From NCBI GenBank assembly GCA_964561035.1, contig CAZLNR010000002.1, positions 1 through 64,000 on the forward strand: 64,000 bases of DNA, written 5' to 3'. The notes below the pieces were generated by a model. The model did not search any database, had not been told where the DNA came from, and worked only from the letters and a program-made list of their open reading frames with translations. How positions within the stretch are numbered: position 1 is the stretch's first letter; every line of letters starts with the position of its first letter. Both the position numbers and the translations under genes were made by a program. Shown here in pieces: positions 1-8,045 of this stretch. Origin of the DNA: XYD2-FULL-39-9 sp964561035 (GTDB lineage: Bacteria > Patescibacteriota > Patescibacteriia > Magasanikbacterales > GWA2-37-8).

Positions 1-59
1 CGGCTGGACAAAAATCTATTCCGACCACTCGGTAATAGTGCCGTGTAAGGACTAAACTT

Positions 60-1247
60 ATGGCTGAGTTTATTAGAAGCAAGCCACACGTAAACATTGG
101 TACTATTGGTCACGTTGACCATGGTAAAACCACATTGACTGCTGCAATCTTGTCAGTATTGCGCACTCGTGGTGGAGCCGCCTCCAATAAAGGTGTAGAT
201 GATTTGGATAAATCACCAGAGTCTAAAGCTCGTGGTATTACCATCTCTACTGCTCACGTAGAATACGAAACCGATAACAGACACTATGCTCACGTTGACT
301 GTCCAGGTCACGCTGACTATGTTAAAAACATGATTACCGGTGCCGCTCAGATGGACGGTGCTATTTTAGTTGTTTCCGCAGCTGACGGACCAATGCCTCA
401 GACTCGTGAGCACATCTTGCTTGCTCGTCAGGTTGGCGTACCTTATATCGTTGTTTTCTTGAATAAAGTTGACCAAGTTTCTGATCCAGAATTGATTGAC
501 TTGGTTGAAGCTGAAGTTCGCGATCTCCTTAAGAAATATGATTTCCCTGGAGACACAACCCCTATTATTAGAGGTTCCGCTTTGCAAGCTTTGCAAAACC
601 CAGGAGATGAAGCTGCTTCCAAACCAATCTTGGAACTTATGAAAGCAGTTGACGAATATATTCCACAACCTCAGCGTGATACCGATAAGCCATTCTTGAT
701 GCCTATCGAAGACGTATTCTCCATTGAAGGCCGCGGTACAGTAGTAACCGGTCGTATGGAAAGAGGTATTGTTCGTTTGAACGACGAAGCTGAAATCGTT
801 GGTATTAAAGATACTCAAAAGACCGTTGTAACTGGTGTTGAAATGTTCAACAAGCAGTTGAAAGAAGGTCAAGCTGGCGATAACGTTGGTTTGTTGCTTC
901 GTGGTACTAAGAAAGAAGATGTGGAACGCGGTATGGTTATTGCTAAACCAGGAACCATTACTCCTCACACTGATTTTGAAGCAAAAGTATATATCTTGAC
1001 CAAAGAAGAAGGTGGTAGACACAAACCATTCTTCAAAGGTTATAAACCACAGTTCTACATCAGAACTACCGATGTGACTGGTGAAGTAGAATTGCCAGCA
1101 GGAACCGAAATGGTTATGCCAGGCGACACTATTACTTTCACTGTTCGCTTGATTACCCCAGTAGCCATGGAAGACAAGATGAACTTCGCTATCCGTGAAG
1201 GTGGTAAGACTGTAGGCGCAGGCGTGGTAACTAAGATCTTAAAATAA
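60..1247 (+). CDS. tuf: Elongation factor Tu
   Basis: This is the GTPase that delivers aminoacyl-tRNA to the ribosomal A site. The 395 residues match the family length. The G1 loop GHVDHGKTT lies at residues 17-25, the G3 motif DCPGH at 80-84 and the G4 motif NKVD at 135-138. The two C-terminal beta-barrel domains follow and are complete to the usual hydrophobic end. The ATG at 60 is preceded by AAGGA at 47-51 with 8 nt spacing, one of the few core genes here with a Shine-Dalgarno-like site. rpsJ follows after a 67-bp gap with a strong hairpin. fusA and the S12/S7 genes, which often precede tuf, would lie upstream of the window. Confidence 0.98.
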   Translation: MAEFIRSKPHVNIGTIGHVDHGKTTLTAAILSVLRTRGGAASNKGVDDLDKSPESKARGITISTAHVEYETDNRHYAHVDCPGHADYVKNMITGAAQMDGAILVVSAADGPMPQTREHILLARQVGVPYIVVFLNKVDQVSDPELIDLVEAEVRDLLKKYDFPGDTTPIIRGSALQALQNPGDEAASKPILELMKAVDEYIPQPQRDTDKPFLMPIEDVFSIEGRGTVVTGRMERGIVRLNDEAEIVGIKDTQKTVVTGVEMFNKQLKEGQAGDNVGLLLRGTKKEDVERGMVIAKPGTITPHTDFEAKVYILTKEEGGRHKPFFKGYKPQFYIRTTDVTGEVELPAGTEMVMPGDTITFTVRLITPVAMEDKMNFAIREGGKTVGAGVVTKILK

Positions 1248-1255
1248 TTTTTACT

Positions 1256-1298
1256 CTTTCTCCCTGCCTCGGTCTTGTGCCGGGGCAGGGCAAGAAAG
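1256..1298 (+). promoter_or_regulatory. Hairpin between tuf and rpsJ
   Basis: A GC-rich stem pairs CCCTGCCTCGG (1262-1272) with CCGGGGCAGGG (1280-1290), including one G-U pair. A lower arm of CTTTCT (1256-1261) pairs with AGAAAG (1293-1298). No T-run follows, so it is not a standard intrinsic terminator. It may be an attenuator, a processing site or a stabiliser of the tuf mRNA 3' end. Confidence 0.6.
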
Positions 1299-1314
1299 AA
1301 TTTAATCGCTCCTT

Positions 1315-1659
1315 ATGAAAGAATCTCAGACTCATAAAAAAACAGCTGAAGAAACCGTAAGCCGAATTAGAATTAAAATTCGCGCTTATGACAATAAAAT
1401 CATAGATCAGGCAACAAAAAATATTATTGAAACTGCCGAAAGACACGGTGCGCAAATTATCGGTCCGATTCCTTTGCCAACCGAAAAGACCAAATTTACT
1501 GTTAACCGCTCTACGTTTGTCCATAAAGATGCTCGTGAGCAGTATGAAATGCGCGTGCATAAACGTCTTATCGATATTGTCAACCCAAGCGCTAAAACAG
1601 TAGATGCTCTTATGAGTTTGCAGGTGCCTGCTGGTGTCGATATTGAAATAAAGATGTAA
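1315..1659 (+). CDS. rpsJ: Ribosomal protein uS10
   Basis: Small-subunit protein of the 30S head, also known as NusE in transcription antitermination. The core begins near residue 17 (RIRIKIRAYD) and runs through the conserved GPIPLPT and RSTFVHKDAREQYE segments to the C-terminus. At 114 residues it is about ten longer than usual because of a charged N-terminal extension. In most bacteria rpsJ is directly followed by rplC in the S10 operon. Here the two are separated by 414 bp with a new promoter, so rpsJ is probably cotranscribed with tuf. Confidence 0.97.
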   Translation: MKESQTHKKTAEETVSRIRIKIRAYDNKIIDQATKNIIETAERHGAQIIGPIPLPTEKTKFTVNRSTFVHKDAREQYEMRVHKRLIDIVNPSAKTVDALMSLQVPAGVDIEIKM

Positions 1660-2073
1660 GGGTCTTGACAAATAAAACAAATCAGAGTAAAATTAGGGTA
1701 CTTAAAAAAAGTTATTTCAGGTTACATAAATAAGATCCGCGTTTTGTTAAAAAACAACGAAAACATTTATACGGCCAGAAAGAACAGGAGAAAACGCTAT
1801 TTAAATTTAACGTACAATAAGCCAATCTAAAAAAGCCGAAACGCGGCTTTATAAATGTAGATAAGGCTAGAAACGAAAACGCAATTAATAATGGTCTAGG
1901 TGTTTATTTTAAGCATCGCAAACCAGATATAGTAATTACGCTGTCGTTTCTAGTTTTTATTTACAAGAATGGCGATGTGTATCCTGCTAGAAATAGTAGC
2001 GTACAAAAAATTACGAAAATACAAAAACAAATTTCGTGTTTTCGCAAGCATTTTGTAAGTCTGTAATCATTAT
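1660..2073 (+). other. Non-coding interval rpsJ-rplC, candidate structured leader
   Basis: No convincing gene lies here. The interval opens with a promoter (1665-1693). It contains a hairpin of AAAGCCG (1832-1838) with CGGCTTT (1844-1850), and a long-range 10-bp inverted repeat CTAGAAACGA (1867-1876) with TCGTTTCTAG (1944-1953). The helix continues inward through a symmetric AAA/CTG internal loop to CG (1880-1881) with CG (1939-1940), and AATTA (1883-1887) with TAATT (1933-1937). The long stem is followed by a T-rich stretch. Two ATG-less open stretches also exist, 1669-1830 and 1821-2066, and share a weak peptide similarity (Y-T/P-A-R), so a decayed gene is an alternative. I favour a structured mRNA leader of the rplC-secY operon. 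Confidence 0.5.
1665..1693 (+). promoter_or_regulatory. Promoter of the rplC-secY operon
   Basis: TTGACA (1665-1670), a 17-nt spacer, then TAAAAT (1688-1693). It lies just after the rpsJ stop and predicts a leader of about 370 nt before rplC. Confidence 0.7.
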
Positions 2074-2766
2074 ATGAAATTTATTTTAGGCAAAAAAATG
2101 GGCATGACACAGGTGTTTTTACAGAACGGACTCGTAGTGCCAGTCACTAAAGTTCAAGCTGGTCCTTGTCAGATAATAGAAGTGAGAGAAAATGACGGTG
2201 TAAAAGCCGTGCAAATTGGTTTTGGAGAAACTAAAGAATCAAGATTGGCTAAGCCTCAAGTAGGTCATTTAAAAGATTTGGACAAGGTTAAAAATTTGCG
2301 TGTATTTACCATTGAAACCGGCGCTTCCGTAAAAAGAGGTGATACAATTACAGTTGATACTTTTACTGCTGGCGATAAAGTACAGGTAGTGGGTGAATCA
2401 AAAGGTAAAGGTTTTGCCGGTGTGGTAAAACGCCATCATTTTAGAGGCGGACCCGCTTCCCACGGTCATAAAGACAATTTGCGCATGCCTGGTTCCATTG
2501 GCGCCGGCGGTGTGCAGAGAGTGTTTAAAGGTATGAGAATGGGCGGTCGCATGGGTGGTGACAGAGTAACAATTAAAAACTTAGAAATTGTGCAAGTGCA
2601 CCCTGAATCCGCTGAAATCTATATTAAAGGCGCGGTTCCAGGAGGGCGCAATGCATTGCTTTTGATCAGTGCCGATGGTGTGTTGAAAGTAGCAGAAAAT
2701 GCTGCTCCAGCATCTATGCCAGTTGTTGAAGAAGCAAGCATTTCCGCTGAGCAAACAAATCAATAA
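2074..2766 (+). CDS. rplC: Ribosomal protein uL3
   Basis: Early-assembling 50S protein that reaches toward the peptidyl-transferase centre. The N-terminal ILGKKMGMTQVF motif and the loop segment with GKGFAGVVKRHHFRGGPASHG are present, as is the later GRMGGDRVTIKNL stretch. At 230 residues it is slightly longer than usual because of an Ala/Glu-rich tail after about residue 210. It starts in an AT-rich TTATATG context with no Shine-Dalgarno. It is the first gene of the operon that follows the non-coding interval, and rplD follows after 21 bp. Confidence 0.98.
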   Translation: MKFILGKKMGMTQVFLQNGLVVPVTKVQAGPCQIIEVRENDGVKAVQIGFGETKESRLAKPQVGHLKDLDKVKNLRVFTIETGASVKRGDTITVDTFTAGDKVQVVGESKGKGFAGVVKRHHFRGGPASHGHKDNLRMPGSIGAGGVQRVFKGMRMGGRMGGDRVTIKNLEIVQVHPESAEIYIKGAVPGGRNALLLISADGVLKVAENAAPASMPVVEEASISAEQTNQ

Positions 2767-2787
2767 TCAATTTCTGTACACATTAAT

Positions 2788-3423
2788 ATGAAGGCAAAAG
2801 TCTACAATTTAGCAGGAAAAGAAACTGGTGAAATGAACCTTTCCGAAGCTGTCTTTGGTGTTAAAGCAAAACCAGAAATAGTTCATGAGGTGTTTATTGC
2901 TTTGCAAAATAACCAAAGAGAACCATGGGCAGACACTAAAAATAGAGGAGAAGTTCGCGGTGGTGGTAAAAAACCATGGCAGCAGAAAGGTACTGGCCGT
3001 GCTCGTCACGGTTCTATCCGTTCTCCGATTTGGAAGGGCGGCGGCGTGACTTTTGGTCCTTTATCAATCAGAAACTATAAAACAAAAATCAATAAAAAGA
3101 TTAAGAATTTGGCGCTGCGCATGTGTTTGAGTGATCGTGCTGAAAATAAGTCTTTGCTGGTAGTTGAAGATTTTAATTTTGCTGAACCAAAAACTAAATT
3201 GTTTACTCAATTTATGTCCGTATTGCCAGTTAAAGCAAAGTCAATTTTGGTTTTGACTCCAGGTAAAAATGAACAGGTGTTGCGCATGACAAAAAATATC
3301 AAAGCAGTTAAAACTGTGCGCGCTGAGGATGTTAATGTAATGGATGTTTTAGCAAATTCAATTGTTGTTACCAATAAAGCGGGAGTAGAGAAATTGGAAA
3401 CAGTTTTAAATAAAAATAAATAG
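2788..3423 (+). CDS. rplD: Ribosomal protein uL4
   Basis: 50S protein lining the exit tunnel; in enterobacteria it also represses the S10 operon. The tunnel-loop signature is visible around residues 50-80 (GEVRGGGKKPWQQKGTGRARHGSIRSP as separate motifs), followed by the globular C-terminal domain with a typical NIVVTNKAGVEKLE-like end. The 211 residues fit the family. It starts with ATG in a TTAATATG context. rplW follows after 9 bp. If uL4 autoregulation exists here, the long leader before rplC is the natural target. Confidence 0.97.
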   Translation: MKAKVYNLAGKETGEMNLSEAVFGVKAKPEIVHEVFIALQNNQREPWADTKNRGEVRGGGKKPWQQKGTGRARHGSIRSPIWKGGGVTFGPLSIRNYKTKINKKIKNLALRMCLSDRAENKSLLVVEDFNFAEPKTKLFTQFMSVLPVKAKSILVLTPGKNEQVLRMTKNIKAVKTVRAEDVNVMDVLANSIVVTNKAGVEKLETVLNKNK

Positions 3424-3432
3424 TTTTCGTGT

Positions 3433-3930
3433 ATGGGATTACTTAATAATTGGCTTAACAAGCAGGACAAAGAACAGCTAGAGCAAAGCGGTGAAAAGAA
3501 AGGCGCTGTTGTTAAAGCGCAAAAAGCCGTTCGCAGTAAAACTGCCAAACCGGCTGCTAAACCTGCACGCAAAAGAGAAGAAACTGCCGAAGAAAAAACC
3601 AAAGAAGCTGCGCCAAAAGCAAAAGCCGCAAAAGTTTCTTTGCACAGTCAGTCTTTTAAAGTGTTGGTTAGACCATTGGTTACTGAAAAAAGCGCTGTAG
3701 CAGAATCTGTTGGAAAATACAGCTTTGTAGTTAATAAAGATGCAAACAAAAATCAGGTTAAGGCTGCGGTTATGGAAATTTATGGAGTAAAACCGTTGCG
3801 CGTACACGTTGCCAACGTAGATGGGCGCCGTGTTCGTTTTGGAAGAGCTGCAGGTCGTCGCTCTGATTACAAAAAAGCCATTGTGACATTGCCAGCTGGC
3901 AAAACCATCGACATTCACGCTGGTGTATAA
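3433..3930 (+). CDS. rplW: Ribosomal protein uL23 with N-terminal extension
   Basis: 50S protein at the exit of the nascent-chain tunnel, where trigger factor and SRP dock. The conserved core starts near residue 70 (FKVLVRPLVTEKS) and continues through a KNQVKAAVEEIYGV-like helix to the C-terminus. The first 65 or so residues are a low-complexity Lys/Ala/Glu-rich extension, making the protein 165 residues instead of about 95-100. The extension is presumably disordered. The start at 3433 is the only ATG that includes the full open frame; an internal start nearer the core cannot be excluded. Confidence 0.95.
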   Translation: MGLLNNWLNKQDKEQLEQSGEKKGAVVKAQKAVRSKTAKPAAKPARKREETAEEKTKEAAPKAKAAKVSLHSQSFKVLVRPLVTEKSAVAESVGKYSFVVNKDANKNQVKAAVMEIYGVKPLRVHVANVDGRRVRFGRAAGRRSDYKKAIVTLPAGKTIDIHAGV

Positions 3931-3970
3931 GTAAGTTTATTAAAAAAGTAGAAAAGTTTTACAGTCAAGT

Positions 3971-4816
3971 ATGCCTATCAAGATTTACAAACCAACAAGT
4001 GATGGACGCAGACATTCAAGTGTGCAGAGTTTTTCTGACGTTACCAAAAAGACGCCGGAAAAATCCCTGATTGTTTTTTTGACTCCACATTCTGGACGCA
4101 ATAACCAAGGTGTATTAACCGTACGACACCAGGGTGCTGGCGTAAAGAAATTTTATCGTTTGGTTGACTTTAAGATGCAAAAATTTGATACAGAAGCAAC
4201 TGTGTTGGCTATTGAGTACGATCCAAATCGCGGTCCTCGTATTGCTTTAGTTCAATATGCAGATGGCGTAAAGTCATACGTATTGGCACCGGAAGGATTG
4301 CATGTAGGCGACAAGATAACTTCATCACAAAAAGCAGTTGAAGCAAAAACTGGTAATCGCATGCCGCTTGAATTTATTCCAGTAGGTATGTTTATAAACA
4401 ATGTTGAGCTTACTCCGGGCAAAGGCGGCCAATTGGTTCGCGGTGCCGGCTTATCAGCCCAGTTGGTAGGTAAAGAAGATGCATACGCGTTAGTGAAACT
4501 TCCTTCTGGAGAAGTAAGAAAAATTTTAAAAGAGTGTGCAGCTACAATCGGAGCCATGGGTAATGCTGATTATGGATTGATAAGATGGGGTAAGGCAGGT
4601 AGAAATCGTATGCGCGGTATTCGTCCGAGAGTCAATGGTAAGAACATGAATCCAGTAGATCACCCGCACGGTGGTGGTGAGGGTCACAACCCAATTGGTC
4701 AAAAGAGAGGCCCTCAAACTGTATATGGTAAGCCGGCCATGGGCGTTAAGACACGCAAACCAAGCAAGTGGAGTGATAAATTCATTGTTAAATCACGCAA
4801 AGTAAAATCCGCATAG
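3971..4816 (+). CDS. rplB: Ribosomal protein uL2
   Basis: Central 50S protein needed for subunit association and peptidyl-transferase assembly. The 281 residues carry the expected RNA-binding core and the C-terminal signature MNPVDHPHGGGEG, followed by a basic tail (TRKPSKWSDKFIVKSRK). The usual N-terminal KxYKPTSDGRR motif is present. It lies 40 bp after rplW and 29 bp before rpsS, in standard S10-operon order. It ends in TAG. Confidence 0.98.
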   Translation: MPIKIYKPTSDGRRHSSVQSFSDVTKKTPEKSLIVFLTPHSGRNNQGVLTVRHQGAGVKKFYRLVDFKMQKFDTEATVLAIEYDPNRGPRIALVQYADGVKSYVLAPEGLHVGDKITSSQKAVEAKTGNRMPLEFIPVGMFINNVELTPGKGGQLVRGAGLSAQLVGKEDAYALVKLPSGEVRKILKECAATIGAMGNADYGLIRWGKAGRNRMRGIRPRVNGKNMNPVDHPHGGGEGHNPIGQKRGPQTVYGKPAMGVKTRKPSKWSDKFIVKSRKVKSA

Positions 4817-4845
4817 TTAATTACCAACAGCAATCATACAACCAT

Positions 4846-5190
4846 ATGTCTAGAAGTTTAAAAAAAGGCCCTTACGTTGATCCTCGCGTACTGAATAAAG
4901 TTGAGAAAGCAAAAGCGAGCGGTAAAAGACAGCCAATCAAAACATGGTCACGCGCATGTGTGATCTCTCCAGAAATGGTTTCCCACACATTTTTAGTGCA
5001 CAATGGAAAAGATTTCTTGAGTGTTTTGGTGGATGAAAATATGGTTGGCCACCGATTAGGTGAGTTTGCTCCAACTAAGAAATTTATTCGCCACGGTGGT
5101 AAAATGGCTAAAGAGCAAGAAGGTGCCGCAACTGCCGCTGCTGCCCCTGCTGCCAAAGCAGCCCCTGCGTCTAAATCAGCCAAAAAATAA
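4846..5190 (+). CDS. rpsS: Ribosomal protein uS19
   Basis: 30S head protein that contacts uS13 and the A-site finger. The conserved MSRSLKKGPYVD start, the ITHARDH-equivalent SRACVISPEMV stretch and the HRLGEFAPTKKF motif are present. The 114 residues exceed the usual 90 or so because of an Ala/Lys-rich tail after residue 85, similar in style to the extensions on uL23 and uL22. It starts in a CATATG context without a Shine-Dalgarno. rplV follows 7 bp later. Confidence 0.97.
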   Translation: MSRSLKKGPYVDPRVLNKVEKAKASGKRQPIKTWSRACVISPEMVSHTFLVHNGKDFLSVLVDENMVGHRLGEFAPTKKFIRHGGKMAKEQEGAATAAAAPAAKAAPASKSAKK

Positions 5191-5197
5191 TTAATAT

Positions 5198-5578
5198 ATG
5201 ACAGAAGTAACAGCAAAATTAAGATTTTTGAGAATGGGTCCGCGCAAGGTTCGTTTAGTGGTAGATATGATCCGCGGCAAAAAAGTGGTTAAAGCAATGG
5301 ATATTTTATCCGTATTGCCAAAAAGAGCCGCTTTACCAGTTTTAAAATTATTGAATTCCGCAGTGGCCAACGCTAAACATAACCATTCGTTGGCTATAGA
5401 AGATTTGGTGGTTTCAAAAATTTATGTTGATGGCGGGCCAGTATTAAAGCGTTCTATGCCAAAAGCGCATGGACGAGCTACTCCGATCAGAGAGCGAACC
5501 AGCCATATCAATTTATTTTTATCTCCGATAGAAAAGAAAGATGCGGCTAAAACTAAAAAAGTTAAATCTAAGTCATAA
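5198..5578 (+). CDS. rplV: Ribosomal protein uL22
   Basis: 50S tunnel protein whose beta-hairpin lines the constriction and is a known site of macrolide resistance changes. The core begins with KLRFLRMGPRKVRLVVD and has the later VDGGPVLKRSMPKAHGRATPIRERTSHI hairpin region, seen as consecutive conserved motifs. The 126 residues include a short Lys-rich tail. It overlaps nothing and is followed by rpsC after 20 bp. Confidence 0.97.
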   Translation: MTEVTAKLRFLRMGPRKVRLVVDMIRGKKVVKAMDILSVLPKRAALPVLKLLNSAVANAKHNHSLAIEDLVVSKIYVDGGPVLKRSMPKAHGRATPIRERTSHINLFLSPIEKKDAAKTKKVKSKS

Positions 5579-5598
5579 TTCCACGTTTTTATAAGACT

Positions 5599-6306
5599 AT
5601 GGGACATAAAGTACACCCAAAAATTCACCGAATTCCGACTATCTACTCTTGGGATTCAAAATGGTTTGCAAGAAATGGACAGCTTCCTTTGTTTTTAAAA
5701 CAAGAAGTTGCTATTAGAGAGTTTTTAAGCAAAAAATTAAAAGATTCTTTGCTGGACGGAATTAGTATTGAGAGAACTCCAAAAGATTTAACTGTGTATA
5801 TTTTATCTGCAAAACCAGGTACCATCATTGGTCGCGGAGGCCAGGGCTTGGAAGGATTATGCAAAGAAATTGAAAAAAAGATTTTGCAACAAAAATTAAA
5901 AGTTAAAATCAATGTTTTGGAAGTTCGCCAACCTGCTTTGTCTGCTCAGATTGTAGCGCAAAACGCAGCGAATGATATTGAAAAACGTTTTCCATTCCGC
6001 CGTGTAATGAAACAGGTGATTGAGCGCGTAATGAGCGCAGGAGGGCAGGGAGTAAAAATTTCCATGAGCGGACGTTTAAACGGTGTTGAAATTGCCAGAA
6101 CAGAAAAATTAAGTGCTGGAAAAATGTCTTTGATTACTTTGCGCAGTGATGTGGATTATGCCTTGGCAGAAGCACATACATTGTATGGAAAAATCGGTAT
6201 CAAAGTATGGATCTATAAAGGAGAAGCGTTTAGCCGTCGAGATAAATTCGCTAAAAAAGATGACGAAGCTGGAAAAGAAGAAAAAAAGAAAAAATTAACT
6301 AAATAA
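5599..6306 (+). CDS. rpsC: Ribosomal protein uS3
   Basis: 30S protein at the mRNA entry tunnel with helicase activity as part of the uS3/uS4/uS5 ring. It begins MGHKVHPKIHRIP. The KH-type RNA-binding domain with PGTIIGRGGQGLE lies around residues 72-85, and the C-terminal domain includes the GRLNGVEIARTE and TLRSDVDYA motifs. The 235 residues fit the family, ending in a charged Lys/Glu tail. The 58-bp gap to rplP contains a small hairpin. Confidence 0.97.
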   Translation: MGHKVHPKIHRIPTIYSWDSKWFARNGQLPLFLKQEVAIREFLSKKLKDSLLDGISIERTPKDLTVYILSAKPGTIIGRGGQGLEGLCKEIEKKILQQKLKVKINVLEVRQPALSAQIVAQNAANDIEKRFPFRRVMKQVIERVMSAGGQGVKISMSGRLNGVEIARTEKLSAGKMSLITLRSDVDYALAEAHTLYGKIGIKVWIYKGEAFSRRDKFAKKDDEAGKEEKKKKLTK

Positions 6307-6319
6307 AAATGAATAAGGC

Positions 6320-6342
6320 CGGGCTTCAGCGAGTGTTGCCCG
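6320..6342 (+). promoter_or_regulatory. Small hairpin upstream of rplP
   Basis: CGGGC (6320-6324) pairs with GCCCG (6338-6342) in the longest spacer of the S10 block other than the rpsJ-rplC interval. There is no T-run, so it is more likely an mRNA processing or pausing element than a terminator. Function is unknown. Confidence 0.3.
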
Positions 6343-6364
6343 ACATGATTTCGCTAAATCAAAT

Positions 6365-6778
6365 ATGTTGTTACCAAAAAAAGTATTACATAGAAAATGG
6401 CAAAAAGGCCGCCGCAGACAAAAAGGCGTGGCAACACGAAGTAATTTTGTCGCCTTTGGAGAATACGGCATAAAGAGCGTTGAACATGGTTGGATTAGCA
6501 GCCGTCAGATTGAAGCTATTCGCCGTGTTTTGACTCGCTATGTAAAAAAAGGTGGTAAAATTTGGATTCGCATATTCCCAGATAAGCCAATCACTAAAAA
6601 AGGCAATGAAACACCGATGGGTGGTGGTAAGGGTTCTCCTGATCACTATGTTGCTGTAGTGAAGCCAGGAACTGTGATGTTTGAAATGGGTGGTATTCCA
6701 GAATCTACAGCCCGTGAAGCTATTGATATGGCTTCTTACAAAATCGGCGTACGCACCAAATTTGTTACAAAACACTAA
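6365..6778 (+). CDS. rplP: Ribosomal protein uL16
   Basis: 50S protein near the A and P sites that helps position tRNA elbows. It begins MLLPKKVLHRKW and includes the conserved GRRRQKGVATR, GKIWIRIFPDKPITKK, and MGGGKGSPDHYVAVVKPG segments, ending near the usual length at 137 residues. The start context is AAATATG with no Shine-Dalgarno. It precedes rpmC by 31 bp, in conserved order. Confidence 0.98.
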   Translation: MLLPKKVLHRKWQKGRRRQKGVATRSNFVAFGEYGIKSVEHGWISSRQIEAIRRVLTRYVKKGGKIWIRIFPDKPITKKGNETPMGGGKGSPDHYVAVVKPGTVMFEMGGIPESTAREAIDMASYKIGVRTKFVTKH

Positions 6779-6809
6779 TTTATTTCACAGTTTAGCTTAA
6801 TCTATTATT

Positions 6810-7010
6810 ATGAATTGGGAAGACTTAAAAAATAAAGGCCAACAAGAATTGCGAGAGCTCTTATCTGAAACCAGAAATGAAATTCGCAGTTTGCTTTTTC
6901 AAGCACATAATCGAAACTTGAAAGAGGTTCATAAAATTTCATTGGCTAAAAAAACAGTTGCACGAATTAGTATGCTTTTAAAAGCAAAATCAGGAAACAA
7001 ATTACAATAA
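6810..7010 (+). CDS. rpmC: Ribosomal protein uL29
   Basis: Small helical 50S protein at the tunnel exit next to uL23. The 66 residues form the usual two-helix hairpin, with the ELRELLSETRNEIRSLLFQ first helix and a KKTVARISMLL second helix. The start is ATTATTATG, without a Shine-Dalgarno. Only 6 bp separate it from rpsQ. Confidence 0.95.
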   Translation: MNWEDLKNKGQQELRELLSETRNEIRSLLFQAHNRNLKEVHKISLAKKTVARISMLLKAKSGNKLQ

Positions 7011-7016
7011 AATAAT

Positions 7017-7292
7017 ATGTCAGCTCAAAAAACACAATCACAACCAGAAAAAAACAACCGAACATTTGAAGGTACGGTCGTATCAACAGCCATGCACAAA
7101 ACAATTGTGGTACGAGTTGATGCTATGGTGCTTCATACAAAATATAACAAAAGTTATAAAACCAGTAAAAAGTATTCCGTACACGATGAAAAGGCAATGG
7201 CTAAAGTCGGAGATGCAGTTGTTTTTGAAGAGTGCCGGCCAATTTCAAAAACCAAAAAATGGAGATTGGTGCGCGTGAAAAATACTAAATAA
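7017..7292 (+). CDS. rpsQ: Ribosomal protein uS17
   Basis: 30S primary binding protein with an OB fold. The 91 residues contain the FEGTVVSTAMHKTIVVRVD strand region and the KYSVHDEKAMAKVGDAVVFEECRPISKTKKWRLV core, read here as successive conserved motifs. The first 15 or so residues are a polar extension. The start is AATAATATG. A second open frame overlaps it in +2 and is a shadow. rplN follows after 35 bp. Confidence 0.97.
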   Translation: MSAQKTQSQPEKNNRTFEGTVVSTAMHKTIVVRVDAMVLHTKYNKSYKTSKKYSVHDEKAMAKVGDAVVFEECRPISKTKKWRLVRVKNTK

Positions 7293-7327
7293 TGTTTATA
7301 GAACCAATAAGGTCTTAAAAAAAGTAT

Positions 7328-7699
7328 ATGATCCAACATCGTTCAATGCTGAAAGTAGCCGATAATAGTGGGGCAAAAAAATTACAATGCATCCGTGTTT
7401 TGGGTGGGTATAAAAAAAGATATGCAATTATCGGAGATATAGTTACATGCGCTGTGAAAGAAGCGTCGCCTCATGGATTGGTAAAAAAAGGCGATGTGGT
7501 TCATGTAGTTATCGCTCGCTTGCGCAACGATACCCGCAGACCAGATGGTACCTATATTCGTTTTGATGATAACGCCGCAATTATCGTAGATAGAAAATCG
7601 AAAGAGCCAAAAGGAACTCGCATCTTGGGTCCAGTGGCCAGAGAATTGCGCGCTAAAGGTTTTCAAAAAATAATTTCTTTAGCTCCTGAAGTACTATAA
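7328..7699 (+). CDS. rplN: Ribosomal protein uL14
   Basis: 50S protein that forms inter-subunit bridges with 16S rRNA and is the docking site of RsfS. The 123 residues begin MIQHRSMLKVADNSGAK and include the GDIVTCAVKEASP and VVIARLRNDTRRPDGTYIRFDDNAAIIV segments of the family. The start is AGTATATG. It is followed by rplX after 36 bp. Confidence 0.98.
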   Translation: MIQHRSMLKVADNSGAKKLQCIRVLGGYKKRYAIIGDIVTCAVKEASPHGLVKKGDVVHVVIARLRNDTRRPDGTYIRFDDNAAIIVDRKSKEPKGTRILGPVARELRAKGFQKIISLAPEVL

Positions 7700-7735
7700 A
7701 AAGTAATCAATTTCAAAACTGTATAATACCGTGTT

Positions 7736-8044
7736 ATGAAAATTAAAACTAACGACAAAATAAAAGTAATCAGCGGCAAAGATGCTGGAAAGACCGGCAA
7801 GGTTATTCAGGTTTTTCCAAAAGAAGAGCGCGTCGTAGTGGAAGGCGTTAACATGATTAAAAAATCAATGAAAGCCAACAAGAAAGGCGAGAAAGGACAG
7901 GTAATAGAACTGGCAGGACCGATGCATATGAGTAATGTCGCTCTGGTATGTCCAAAATGCGGCCGAGAAACCAGAGTAGGTTATAAGACCGAAGGCGACA
8001 CCAAACAAAGAGCGTGCCGCAAATGTAAAGAATTAATTGACTAG
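7736..8044 (+). CDS. rplX: Ribosomal protein uL24
   Basis: 50S assembly-initiator protein. The KOW motif lies at residues 5-35 (KIKVISGKDAGKTGKVIQVFP). A C-terminal CPKCGRETRV...CRKC pair suggests a bound zinc, as seen in many bacterial uL24 proteins. The 102 residues fit. The stop is TAG at 8042-8044, one base before the rplE ATG, so the two genes are likely translationally coupled. Confidence 0.97.
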   Translation: MKIKTNDKIKVISGKDAGKTGKVIQVFPKEERVVVEGVNMIKKSMKANKKGEKGQVIELAGPMHMSNVALVCPKCGRETRVGYKTEGDTKQRACRKCKELID

Positions 8045-8045
8045 T

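Noticed and set aside
1..59. Possible tRNA 3' end before tuf
   Set aside because: No T-arm GTTCGA motif or acceptor stem is visible; the stretch reads as the tuf leader.
366..1022. 218-codon open frame on - inside tuf
   Set aside because: It lies entirely opposite a certain EF-Tu gene, has no start signals and an aromatic-rich translation typical of a shadow frame.
1821..2066. Open stretch of about 80 codons before rplC
   Set aside because: No ATG, no Shine-Dalgarno and it overlaps the long-range stem; kept only as an alternative reading of the non-coding interval.
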